From assembly GCA_026874595.1 (NCBI GenBank), contig CM049315.1, positions 37,710,164-37,774,163 of the forward strand: a stretch of DNA of 64,000 nt. The letters run 5' to 3'. Both the position numbers and the translations under genes were made by a program. Position 1 is the stretch's first letter; each line of letters opens with the position of its first letter. The notes below the pieces were generated by a model, which worked only from the letters and a program-made list of their open reading frames with translations, had not been told where the DNA came from and searched no databases. Below are positions 11,690-23,308 of the stretch, one piece after another. This stretch comes from Sipunculus nudus. Taxonomy: Eukaryota; Annelida; Sipuncula; Golfingiida; Sipunculidae.

Positions 11690-11960
11690 ACCCAGGCCTG
11701 GTGTGTACTGCACCTGCAGGTCTTGTCTGTGTAAACATCCCCATTAATGGGTGGGTCATAACACTGAGGAGCCCCCAAAAGACACACTCATTTGTGAGTG
11801 ATACACTGCTGTGGGGAACAGCCTTCCCATTAGGTCTGCAGAGTGTTCACCAGGATGTGGGTAGTCCGTGAAAATCATAACGCCTGGGTTGAGATTTGAA
11901 CTCATGACCTCTGAGCCATGAGTCCTGTGCTCTACCCCTGAGCAACAGAAGCTGGTTTCT
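11690..11960 (-). repeat. tRNA-related SINE (minus strand)
   Basis: Read on the minus strand from about 11960, the sequence has a Pol III A-box-like stretch (TTGCTCAGGGGTAG, 11932-11945) and a B-box (GTTCAAATCTC, 11891-11901), spaced as in a tRNA. A non-tRNA body follows towards 11690. The arms do not fold cleanly into a cloverleaf, so a functional tRNA gene is unlikely. The outer limits are uncertain. Confidence 0.55.
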
Positions 11961-13150
11961 CACCTGCCACTTACGATCTGAGCAAATCACCTCAATAACT
12001 AGTACATGAGCAAAATCAACCCTGCTTATGAGTGCTGTAATCATTAAATCTTTATGTAATAAGCTGGACTCCATGAGGAAATTATTACTTTTTGTCAGTA
12101 CAGATGAGAGGCTATACTATAAATATTTAAGATGTTTGACAGGGTTATCAAATGCCTATTGAATATCCCATGGAGTTATATTGTATATGTATTATATGTA
12201 TACTGTATTAACCTCCATGAATATTCTGACCGTTACACTGTTCACTGTAGGTTTGTAAGGATTTACACCCTCATCATTGATGCCACACTGAAGGACAGCT
12301 TAAGGATTCATAATATAAACAAGTGCAACAAGCATTGAAGCTGTTCACCTGCCTACGCTCCCGAGGCAGGGGAAATCTTGCACTTCTAAAGAAGCAACTG
12401 ATTTTCACACTGCCTGATTTGACCGTTTATGATACATTTAGACACCAGATGGCGGTTGGTTGTCCGCTGAAAAAAAGTGTGTATGATGTGACAAGCAGCC
12501 ACCCAGATGCCAATAAACAAACATTTGACAGGCATCCTGGCTCCGCCCATAGCTGCGCTTCAAGTGCTGCTTGATGACAGTTTATGGTCGAATTCTTATT
12601 GCTCCCTCTGCATTCTCGCATCATCATATATATCATAAGTATCATATATATATATATACAAGTATAAAAGGACAGGCTATTCATATCAGAATTTCATAAT
12701 AGTTCAGCTATTATATATTGACTGATAAACCATCAGGATTTGCAGCGGGCTCAGTGTTGTTTGTGTTTACAAGTTGATCTATATATCTTCATTCAAAGAA
12801 TGAACCTTTAATTAAATCACCTGATCAATGCCTCCTTTAATATTAAAAATAATTCAAGTTTGTACCACCAGATGCCTCCACTTGCAGCATCAGCTGTGAC
12901 ACCCTGGATCCCAAGTATTGTAGTGTTTTATCAGTGTAAACATTTGCTCTTAATTCATATATATGACATACCGGTACCTCTATGTCTAAACAAAAGTTCT
13001 TATTTGTAAATCACGGCTTGGTGCATCCTGTGTCTGTTGAATCATAAGTAAACCAGTAAACTGATATATGATGTTTTAATATTTAAGTTCATGTCAAGTT
13101 CATCTTGTGATATAGGATCAAAGAACAAGTGAATATCTGTATGACAGTAG
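11961..13150. other. Intergenic, nothing recognised
   Basis: AT-rich, with a (TA)n patch around 12640-12658. No supported gene. Confidence 0.5.
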
Positions 13151-13197
13151 TTGTATCCCCAGACAAAGTCGGGGGATACTATGTTTTCATACCGGTC

Positions 13198-13219
13198 CCG
13201 CCGCCGCCGCCGCCGCCGC
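13198..13219. repeat. (CCG)n microsatellite in family 1 element
   Basis: An uninterrupted CCG/CGC trinucleotide run, at the same relative position as the (CCG)n run in the family 2 element at 44.9 kb. Confidence 0.9.
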
Positions 13220-13799
13220 ATATAAATCTTGTTGGCGCGATAACCCAAAAAATATTTCACGGAACTTTACCAAATTTGGTATATGTATAGATATGGGTGA
13301 GAGGACGACGCCTATTTAAAATGAGGTCATGACCTTTACTAAGAGAGTGTCCTTGACCTTGAATAGGTCCAATTTTGGGGAAAATCACACAAATTCTTTA
13401 ATATCTCAAGAAATCTTGCATGGATTTATCCCAAAATCAAGTTGATGGAAGATCATGGATAGGGTTGTCATGTTCCAGAAACTGGTGGCGCCACCTATTA
13501 TTCTTTACTTGTTTTCGTGCCGTTTAATACCCCCAAAATTGCTACCTTACAGTACTGTGAGCATTGTAAGTCAAAAACTAATGGACAGATTTCTTTTATA
13601 TTATGCATATACATAGGTATGGGTTATGGGATGATGTTTATTTAAATTGGGGTCATGACCTTTCCTATGATAGTGGCCTTGACCTTGAATATTGCCATAT
13701 ATGGTGAAAATCACACACCTCTTATGATATCTCCAGTGTTGATAGCCATATGGATTTCAAACATGACTTATGTATGGCCCACCACTAAAGTTAGAACCC

Positions 13800-15290
13800 T
13801 ATAGGTTCTAGGGTCATGAGGTCAAAGGTCAAGGTCACTGGACTGGCATTTTAAAAGATACTGTGGATGCATTTTTAAGCCAAACTTTCATCCTAGGTCT
13901 TCCATCTTTAATATATAGCTCACTTGCCAATAGTGGATGATCCATATAAATTTTGGGGTCACAAGGTCAAAGGTCAAGGCCACAGGAGCTATCTGTCCAA
14001 AAATTAGTTTCTGGATGATAATTCCTGCTTTTATTGATGTATTGATTTTAAACTTGACTTATATATGTCCCATTGAAAAAGCAAGACTCCAATTGATTTT
14101 GGGGTCATGAGGTCAAAGGTCAAGGTCACAGGACGGGCATTTTAAAAGATACTGTGGATGCATTTTAAGCCAAACATCTCAGACCTTTCATCTTGCACAT
14201 GTAAGTCATCTGCCAATTGAGGAAGACCCCTATCAGTTTTGAGGTCACAAGGTCAAAGGTGAAGGTCACAGGAGCCATCAGTCCAAAATTTAGTTTCTGG
14301 ATGATAATTCCTGCTTTTATTGATGTATGGATTTCAAACTTGACTTGTATATGTCCCATTGGGAAAGCAAGACCTGAATTGATTTTGGGGTCATGAGGTC
14401 AAAGGTCAAGGTCACAGGAAACCTCTTTAAAAAGATTGTGGATGCATTTTCAGCCAAACATTTCATCTCAGATCTTTCATCTTGCACATATAGTTCACCT
14501 GCCAAGATCGGAAGACCCCTATCAATTTTGAGGTCACAAGGCCAAAGGTGAAGGTCACAGGAGCCATCTGTCCAAAAATTAGTTTCTGGATGATAACTCC
14601 TGCTTTTATTGAAGTATGGATTTCAAACTTTACTTGTATATGTCCCATTGGAAAAGCAAGACCCAAATTCATTTTGGGGTCATGAGGTCAAAGGTCAAGG
14701 TCTCAGGACACATCTTTAAAAAGATGTGGATGCATTTTCAGCCAAACATTTCATCTCAGATCTTTCATCTTGCACATATAGTTCTCCTGCCAAGAGAGTA
14801 AGAACACTATCAATTTTGAGGTCACAAGGTCAAAGGTGAAGGTCACAGGAGCCATCTGTCCAAAAATTAGTTTCTGGATGATAATTCCTGCTTTTATTGA
14901 TGTATGGATTTCAAACTTGACTTGTATATGTCCCATTGGAAAAGCAAGACCCAAATTGATTTTGGGGTCATGAGGTCAAAGGTCAAGGTCACAGGACACA
15001 TCTTTAAAAAGATGTGGATGCATTTTAAGCCAAACATTTCATCTTAGATCTTTCATCTTGCACATATAGTTCTCCTGCTAAGAGAGGAAGAACACTATCA
15101 ATTTTGAGGTCACAAGGCCAAAGGTGAAGGTCACAGGAGCCATCTGTCCAAAAATTAGTTTCTGGGTGATAATTCCTGCTTTATTGATGTTTAGATTTCA
15201 AACCTAACTTCCATATGTCCCATTGGAAAAGCAAGACCAGAATTGATTTTGGGGTCATGAGGTCAAAGGTCAAGGTCACAGGACACATCT
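13800..15290 (+). repeat. ~288-bp tandem repeat core with AGGTCA half-site triplets
   Basis: About five units, each made of two diverged ~144-bp halves. Anchors of the first half-type lie at 13819, 14110, 14396, 14685, 14973 and 15260 (spacing 286-291). Anchors of the second lie at 13964, 14250, 14539, 14827 and 15115. Each anchor is a run of three AGGTCA-like half-sites. The sequence AGGTCAAAGGTCAAGGTCA is exact at 13819, 14110, 14396, 14973 and 15260. Confidence 0.9.
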
Positions 15291-15445
15291 TTAAAAAGAT
15301 CAAGGTCACAGGACCAACATCTTCAACAAGATTGTGGATTGTTAGATGGAAGAAACAATAAATATGCCAAGTGTCAGTATATGCTGCTAAAAATGGGGGT
15401 CTATTTATAAAGGGGGTGGGGGCCTACTATGTCTGGGGATACTCT

Positions 15446-15473
15446 GGCACCTGCGGTGCCAAGAAATGTCTAG
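15446..15473 (+). other. 3' hairpin and CTAG terminus of family 1 Helitron-like element
   Basis: The perfect 6-bp stem GGCACC/GGTGCC with a 3-nt loop is followed by nine bases and then CTAG at 15470-15473. Helitron-type elements end in a short hairpin followed by CTRR. Confidence 0.75.
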
Positions 15474-15543
15474 TTTATCAAAACTTTTTCAGCTGACCAT
15501 TGTCAGGAGTCACAATTTTTAAAAGCAGCATGTTAGGCTTGAA

Positions 15544-16255
15544 CAGTGGAACCTCTCCTTTTGGGCACCTCTGTACTTGGGGTACCGGTACCTCCTATTT
15601 ACGGCCAATCCCTTGAAAGAAGGTCCTAAAAGCTGTAACCTCCCTACCAAGGGCTCCTCTCTGTTGCGGGTAAAATGTATGGTCCTGCTATAGTCCATTT
15701 CACCACCTGCTGTCCACCTGTTTTTAGTAGATGATTTACTTAAAAGTTTATATTTTTCCAATATTTTCCAAGTAGACCACAAGGAAGTGACAACCTAATA
15801 TGGCAGGTAAGAATTTTACAATAAATCCCCCGTTTATGTTTCACAACATTTTAGTCTCTTTATCATGATCTGGCAGATATGGTGTGTCCCTCCATAAGTA
15901 GCCATCTTTGTTTTTGTTGGTTATATTTTTTAGAGTGTTTACATGAGATTATCCAATCAGCAGCTGTCAGTTCAGGCTGTTTTTGCATGTGACCAATGAC
16001 CTTGACCACCAAAAGTGGGTCTGATATGTTGTAAAATGTAGACTGATTTCTCATATTTTCAGAAAATTCTGTAACTCAAATATGGCATAAGGTAGGAATT
16101 TAGTTACCTAGTTGAAAATTAGGTTCTGTAATCCTCTCCTGTACACTATAATTGTTTCTCTTAAAATGTACCTAATAAAAATTTTCATAGCAAAAAACAG
16201 GTGGACATGAGGGGATATAACGGACTATAGTGACCGTAATTCAGAGGTTCTGCTT
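15544..16255. mobile_element. pogo/Tigger-like MITE
   Basis: The left end CAGTGGAACCTCT is mirrored by the right end (reverse complement AAAGCAGAACCTCTG). The inverted repeat resumes further in: CTATAGTCC...TGTCCACCTGTTTTT at about 15690-15726 matches the complement of 16195-16232. The CAGTGGAACCTC start resembles pogo-class termini. There is no transposase frame, and the TA duplication is not clearly preserved. Confidence 0.5.
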
Positions 16256-17420
16256 TATATTAACCGAGTATGTCAGATGTAATTTGCACATATGTTCAGC
16301 TTAATCACAGGATCAGAGTTTGGGATTACTATTAAAGCTTATATGTTGATTTTAAATCATTATTATCTATATGTAATATTCCACCAGAATATCTTAACGT
16401 TTCATCAGAAAATTTTTATATTAAACAATCGAACTATGTGGATGTGTTGTAAACTTGAATAATGAAAAGGACCCTGACAGGTTTTAAGTGTCTCGAAAGT
16501 GCTCAATGGGGTTGCCATTTTGGGTACACACTAAAATATGGATGTCACAGGTTGCATGTTGAAATTTTGGGTTTTGTGCCAGTGATTTATAAAATCAGGA
16601 TTTGAAGCAAAGAAAGGATATTTGCTTTTGGTAATATCAGTTTAAATAATTACTATGGTTGCCTTTTTATTTGCAAGGGTTTTAATGTAGCAATATTTGC
16701 AAATGTAAAATATTCACAAATATGACACCCTAGGGAATAAGATGCCCCATGAACTAGGATGAAGAAGAGGGTATTATGCATATGTATATACAGATTAGTT
16801 ATCACACCTAGATCAACAAACAATCTTGCAAGCAACCTAATTTGTGCATGGTCTAAAACTGCATGCAAGCATTAACTATTGTAAAACCGGGGTATTCAAA
16901 CAGGATATATTGACTGTGACCCAAGTCATAAGTTAATGGCTGACCAGAAATGAGTGAGGTATATAGATTACATTCTTAATCCAAAATTAATACAAATACT
17001 GCAGTACTTCAAAAATAAAACACTTGCGAAATGATCAAAATGAAGAAATCACTAAGTTTCAGCCTTTCAGATTTAAAGGCCAACTGTAGTATATGATTAA
17101 ACTGGGTGGAGAGCCTTCACCTTTGGCCAGATAGAGAGTATGGGTGACTATCATCCTCCAGTCTTTGCTTGGAGATGGCTCACACTTTTCAGGGCTTGAC
17201 AATAGCTGAAAAGTAGCACTTGCCCGGAGGACTAGTTAAGCCAAAAAAAAGGTCACATGGTCAGAATTTTCCCTTTTGCTATGTATTTATTCATTTATAT
17301 CATTATATTCATTTAAAATGGATTGAAATTTGCAGGTTTTGTCAAATCATGATTTTGATCAATAATGTGAAATCATGTAATTCATTTAAAAAAGCTGTTT
17401 TTAACAATGAAATTAAATAT
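16256..17420. other. Intergenic, nothing recognised
   Basis: AT-rich single-copy-looking sequence. No supported gene or repeat. Confidence 0.5.
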
Positions 17421-17556
17421 TTTGCAGGTATTCAAACCATGAAAATTAAAAGGTTTCATAATTCTATAAATTAATAACAAAATTATTTTTTGCAGGTATT
17501 CAAACCATGAAAATTAAAAGGTTTCATAATTCTATAAATTAATACCAAAATTATTT
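17421..17556 (+). repeat. 68-bp tandem duplication (two copies)
   Basis: 17421-17488 and 17489-17556 begin tttgcaggtattcaaaccat and differ by about one base. They are near-identical, so the event is recent. Confidence 0.9.
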
Positions 17557-18207
17557 TGAAACCTGGGTATTTTTTAAGAAAGATTACGAAACGACCTGGT
17601 ACACCAGTGAGTCCAGTGGACATTATTGAATGATTTGAGACAAGATGGAAACTGGTGCTCCTGTACAATTAGACTTGGGGGAACTTTGGTGAAGCTGCTA
17701 ACAATATTACCACCTCATGTTTACACATTGTGTGTAAACAGGATCCAGGTTAAGCAAAAGCAGATGGCAACATCGTGTGATGGTAGTTATCTGCATGTTT
17801 GTGATTAGGTGTTGTTGTCATGGCTACAAGACCAGCAGTGTTAAATAAAACTTTGAAACCTATGACTCTTCCAAGTTCCAAGAATTCTTTTATTGTTCAG
17901 GATCCTTGTAACAAGATTTTCTTAGTTCCAAGATTTACCTCCAGCATTAAATACTCTAATGTTATTTAGTCAAATGGATTAAGGACGGGAACACACAAAT
18001 ACATATATATTATTATGTGAAATATAATTTTTATAATTACTTAAATATTACCATTAAAAATGTATTTAATCTATGAAATATGCCCTTATTTTAGTCTTGT
18101 GCTGCTACATATAATTACCATGCAGCTCAGCTGATAGTTCAGGTATCACTGCAATTCAAGGCTGATTTTGTGTGTAACATTACAAGTAAGACTTGAAATA
18201 TATTAAC
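17557..18207. other. Intergenic, nothing recognised
   Basis: No gene or structured repeat was identified between the 68-bp duplication and the MITE at 18208. Confidence 0.45.
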
Positions 18208-18416
18208 CAGGGTGGATCCAGGATTTAGGAAAAGGAGGGGTCCAACCCAAGAGGACTAACAAAAAAACCTGAAAAAAAGGTCCCCAGTTCCAGATCGGGT
18301 TGGGGGATGGTTCAGGCCGGACAAATTGGTCTGAAACCCTGAAAAAAAGGTTATGGTGGCTGAAAAGGGGGGGGGGGGTCCAGACCGTCTGGAACCCTTC
18401 CCTAGATCCGCTTCTG
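18208..18416. mobile_element. Short MITE with GGATCCAGG termini (copy 1)
   Basis: The ends are CAGGGTGGATCCAGG and the reverse complement CAGAAGCGGATCTAGG. The interior is rich in G-runs and AAAAAAGG motifs. A second copy at 33630-33813 shares both ends and the interior pattern (ggatttaggaaaag, ggtccaaccca). CAG-type termini suggest the hAT group, but no clean 8-bp target duplication is visible. Confidence 0.6.
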
Positions 18417-19011
18417 TTAAAGCAACAGTTTCATGGTGTAAAAAAGGATGTGTAGTTGATGGATTGCCCCCTTGTGGCACTGTTGTTCCAACATGAACTT
18501 ACAAGATCAAGGGGAGCAGTGAGTTGAATGAGTTTCTTATTTAAACTTTTAAAGTATTTTCTAGTATCTTGTGAATGATTAATTGCACAGCTTTTTTCAA
18601 TTACTGAAATAGGTTCCTGCACTTTTATAATCATATTTTTGCAACAGAAGAGCTCAAGTATTGTTTAACATATACATGTTTTTCCCAGGTTTCTTAGCCT
18701 ACAAGCATTTTCAGCTTTTATTTAAATGTCAAACATATGTGTTCATTTTACATTGATACTTGTGTATTGTGTTTCTTTAGAACATGTCAGTATAGTCAGT
18801 GAAAATATTTTACCCTTTCTTTTTACATCCAGTCTGTAATTTCTTTTAACAAATTTTGTATCTTCCATATGTAAAATACAGTTTGTGTTTACTAGTGGTA
18901 AATTTCAAGCCATAATTTGTAATTTTCTGATGACTTATTGATGTGCTTGTTGTCATTAATAAAAGTTATGATATTGTGCTAAGAAAATTGAAACACAGTA
19001 CTAAAGCTGAT
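18417..19011. other. Intergenic, nothing recognised
   Basis: AT-rich flank directly left of the segmental duplication. No supported feature. Confidence 0.45.
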
Positions 19012-21172
19012 GTTAATGGTTGTAACTCATGTATGGGTATTACTTTACCAAGGAACCTGGTTGATTACCTGGTAGGTGTGGCCACTGGCTTATGTATTAT
19101 GGAGAGCAATACACGGGGGACATACACATGCATTTTGGAGTTCATCCATAAAAAATTGCACAAAAGTTCTGTTTTATGACAATAACATAAAAATATGGCA
19201 ACGGATGTGTGTATGGTACAGCAATAATAGACAGATGATGTAAAAAAAATAACATGTAAAGATATACAAGCAGTTATTATCAGCTCTGTTGTACTGATGG
19301 TATTGTTCCTTCGCTTCAGTACTGTCGTTTGGGAGTTGCTCAAATATCAGAGAAATAAAAAATTAGTTTTCTTTCCTCTAGAAACCGTTCCATACATTTT
19401 ATTATACTGATTTGTTGTCATCAACATGTCATCTTAGATCAGTAGAGTCTTGTGGGCCTGTGTAAATTTATTCAATATTTTTTTCTTGTTATTCACACAA
19501 TTAAATGTATAGTGCAGTTTTATTGTGAATCAGGGCATTACACAAAGCCAGTCTTAAACAAATTTATCATATTTAATTTTTCTTGGTGAATGTCGCATGT
19601 TTTGTATAACGAGTGTACTGTATCAATGAGGTTTATGTATCAATCAAAATCCAAAAATATACTAGTAACCTGGATTAGACAGGCACCATTATGACTGGGG
19701 GGGGGGGGATATTTACACGTACAAAATGACCAGAGTAAATTAAGCAAACGTTCATCTAGATTTGTATGCGGTTCACTAAAGCTGAAGTAAGACGCTGCAT
19801 TGACGATGCAACCGTTAAAGATAATTAGCGCCACCTAGTGCTTATGATAAGGAACATCGGAGGGATTAATTTCAAATGCTGATATGGTAAGATACATGCA
19901 CCAAGTTCATACAAACAAGAAAATTGTACGACGTACTCGATATTAAGGCTTACAAACTCGATTTTGAGGCGTAAAACAGGGTTGCTCTGATAGCCAGCCG
20001 CAGTTACCATGCAACATTTTATAAACAGCACTTTATTTTGTTCATTTAGAACGGTGATACTCCTGTCAGACGTAGTTGTGTGGTTTCCCACATTGGCTTG
20101 ACCGTATTAAATTACCTTTGCTTTGTAATTGCCAATCGTCTTCATATTACGTCAAAGATGACGCAACAGACCCATTTCTGCAAAATCAATTCTCCATTCG
20201 GTATATTTGGTAAAATTATATGGAAACTGGGTGTAAATATTAAGTGCGTGTTTGGAATGATCTAGCCCTATAGCCCCGTGCTCTGTCCCTGCTCCACGCT
20301 GGGTGAGACCATGGATACTTGCGCCGCTTGTAGGCCTATCCAGCCATTAATGGACGTATGTTTAATTAAAAAAAAACTATTCCCGGAGTCCAAGGAAGCA
20401 TTAAACCGCGAACCATCAAGAGGATATACGCAAAAAATTCACGATCGGCATACATTGAGTGAATATTTATGCTTAAACTGGTTGTAGTTCGAATACTCCG
20501 TCCAATCTGCATGGTCTTATGGCAAGCTGCTTGCCCCTGAAGTTTCCTTTCAGACTTGGTATATATGCTCCTTACTCAAAACAGGAGTATACTTATAATA
20601 CAGTTGTCACTGAGGTATTTTAACAAGTGTTAAAGGTTGTTTAAATGGCTCTTTACCTTCCATTGCGCAAGACTATTGTTCCTGTGTGCTCAGAAACTAA
20701 TGGATATAAGTTATATGTTGGTCTGTATCAAATGTTGATTTTATGCTTAAGAATTAAATTCACAAGTGCCACAGATCACCCACGGGCCATCACCGGTTAC
20801 TGTTGTCAATAAACATATTTATCCTTGATCTTCACATGTTCTGTCGTCTGCTTAGAGTCGTCACTGAGGATCAGCACGACGTCGTTTTGAAGTTTGCGTG
20901 CATGCGTGTGTGTGTGTTATTTCCCTGGTATTTTCGCAGGTTCTAACTTACTTAAATAGGACATCATCGCGTGAAGACTTCGTATCCAGGTAAATGGTAA
21001 CACAAGATGGTGGAGGCGGGGGGGGGGGATATGACGCAAGTGGCTGGAGAAAATAAACAGTGTACATGTATGAATTGGGGATGAAAAACATATTTCTCAG
21101 GTAATTTCGCCGTGGCCCTGGCATATTTAAATGACAATATTTTTCTTTTTTTTTTTTTGCGCAGTACAAAAA
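19012..21172 (+). repeat. 2.16-kb tandem segmental duplication, unit 1
   Basis: The unit begins gttaatggttgtaactcatg and ends cgcagtacaaaaa, exactly where unit 2 begins with the same start. The content is unknown. Two short frames (minus 19825-20091, 88 codons; plus 20278-20487, 69 codons) are also open in unit 2. Most differences between copies change the amino acid, so selection on a protein is not indicated. It also carries a G-run after gtggaggc near 21017. Confidence 0.92.
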
Positions 21173-23308
21173 GTTAATGGTTGTAACTCATGTATGGGTA
21201 TTACTTTACCAAGGAACCTGGTTGATTTGATTACCTGGCAAGTGTGGCTATCGGCTTATGTATTATGGAGAGCAATACACGGGGGACATATACATGCATT
21301 TTGAAGTTCACCTATAAAAAAATTGCACAAAAATTTTGTTTTATGACAATAACATAAAAACATGGCAACGGATGTGTGTATGGTACAGCAATAATAGACA
21401 GATGATGTAAAAAATTAACATGTAAAGATATACAAGCAGTTATTATCAGCTCTGTTGTACTGCCGGTCTTGTTCCTCCGCTTCAGTACTGTCGTTTGGGA
21501 GTTGCTCAAATATCAGAGAAATAAAAAAATTAGTTTTCTTTCCTCTAGAAACCGTTCCATACATTTTATTATACTGACTTATTGTCATCAACATGTCATC
21601 TTAAATCAGTAGCGTCTTGTGGGCCTGTGTAAATTTATTCAATATTTTTTTTTCTTGTTATTCACACAATTAAATGTATAGTGCAGTTTTATTGTGAATC
21701 AGGGCATTACACAAAGCCAGTCTTAAACAAATTTATCATATTTAATTTTTCTTGGTGAATGTCGCATGTTTTGTATAACGTGTTTACTGTATCAATGAGG
21801 TTTATGTATTAATCAAAATCCAAAAATATACTAGTAACCTGGATTAGACAGGCACCATTATGACTTGGGGGAATATTTCCACGTATGAAATGACCAGAGT
21901 TAATTAAGCAAACGTTCATCTAGATTTGTATGCGGTTTACTAAAGCTGAAATAAGACGCTGCATTGACGATGCAACCGTTAAAGATAATTAGCGCCACCT
22001 AGTGCTTATGATAAGAAACATCGGAGGGATTAATTTCAAATGCTGATATGGTAAGATACATGCACCAAGTTCATACAAACAAGAAAATTGTACGACGTAC
22101 TCGATATTAAGGCTTACAAACTCGATTTTGAGGCGTAAAACAGATTTGCTCTGATAGCCAGCCGCAGTTACCATGCAACATTTTATAAACAGCACGTTAT
22201 TTTGTTCATTTAGAACTGTGATACTCCTGTCAGAAGTAGTTGTGTGGTTTCCCACATTGGCGTGACCGTATTAAATTACCTTTGCTTTGTAATTGCCAAT
22301 CGTCTTCATATTACGTCAAAAATGACGCAACAGACCCATTTCTGCAAAATTTGGTCAAATTATATGGAAACTGGGTGTAAATATTAAGTGCATGTTTGGA
22401 ATGATCTAGGCCTATAGCCCCGTGCTCTGTCCCTGCTCCACGCTGGTTGAGACCGTGGATACTTGCGCCGCTTGTAGGCCTATCCAGCCAGGAATGGATG
22501 TATGTTTAATTAAAAAACTATTCCCGGAGTCTAAGGAAGCATTAATCCGCGAACCATCAAGAGGATATACGCAAAAAATTCACGATCGGCATACATTGAG
22601 TGAATATTTATGCTTAAACTGGTTGTAGTTAGAATACTCCGTCCAATCTGGTCTTATGGCAAGCTGCTTGCCCCTGAAGTTTCCGTTAAGACTTGGAATA
22701 TATGCTTCTTACTCAAAACAGGAGTATACTTATAATACAGTTGTCACTGAGGTATTTTAACAAGTGTTAAAGGTTGTTTAAATGGCTCTTTACCTTCCAT
22801 TGCGCGAGACTATTGTTCCTGTGTGCTCAGAAACTAATGGATATAAGTTATATGTAGGTCTGTATCAAATGGTGATTTTTTGCTTAAGAATTAAATTCAC
22901 AAGTGCCACAGATCACCCACGGGCGATCACCGGTTACTGTTGTCAATAAACATGTTTATCCTTGATCTTCACATGTTCTGTCGTCTGCTTAGAGTCATCA
23001 CTGAGGATCAGCACGACGTCGTTTTGAAGTTTGCGTGCATGCGTGTGTGTGTGTTATTTCCCTGGTATTTTCGCAGGTTCTAACTTACTTAAATAGGACA
23101 TCATCGCGTGAAGACTTCGTATCCAGGTAAATGGAAACACAAGATGGTGGCGGCGGGCGGGGGGGGGGGATATGACGCAAGTGGCTGGAGAAAATAAACA
23201 GTGTACATGTATGACTTGGGGATGAAAAACATGTTTATCAGTTAATTTCGCCGTGGCCCTGGCATATTTTAATGACAATATTTTTCTTTTTTTGCGCAGT
23301 ACAAAAAG
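21173..23308 (+). repeat. 2.14-kb tandem segmental duplication, unit 2
   Basis: Near-identical to unit 1 over its whole length, offset about 2161 bp. By eye the divergence is limited to scattered substitutions and small indels, including a ~20-bp deletion near 22350 and a 3-base difference in an A-run near 22515. It ends at acaaaaa (23301-23307), after which the flank is unrelated. Low divergence means a recent duplication, or two haplotypes placed in series by the assembler. Confidence 0.92.

Larger units (their letters stand above)
13151..15473 (+). mobile_element. Non-autonomous Helitron-like element, pearl/HINE architecture (family 1)
   Basis: The left end TTGTATCCCCAGACAAAGTC can fold as a hairpin (GTATCCCC...GGGGATAC) and is mirrored near the right end by ACTATGTCTGGGGATAC, giving a subterminal inverted repeat. 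A (CCG)n microsatellite at 13198-13219 and a core of ~288-bp tandem repeats follow. The right end has a perfect hairpin (GGCACC-tgc-GGTGCC, 15446-15460), then AAGAAATGT and CTAG before a T. That layout is typical of Helentron-associated elements and bivalve pearl elements. There is no Rep/helicase ORF; the short minus-strand ORFs inside are translations of the repeats. Confidence 0.78.

Noticed and set aside
11850-11960. Functional tRNA gene on the minus strand
   Set aside because: A/B boxes are present, but the anticodon and acceptor arms do not pair properly and a SINE-like body follows.
14165-14954. Series of minus-strand ORFs of 62-69 codons with near-identical products
   Set aside because: They repeat with the ~288-bp tandem unit of the Helitron-like element; the frames are a by-product of the repeat, with no start or regulatory context and no known domain.
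19825-22255. 88-codon ORF present in both units of the tandem duplication
   Set aside because: Shared only because the DNA is duplicated; most of the few differences change amino acids, giving no sign of selection on a protein.
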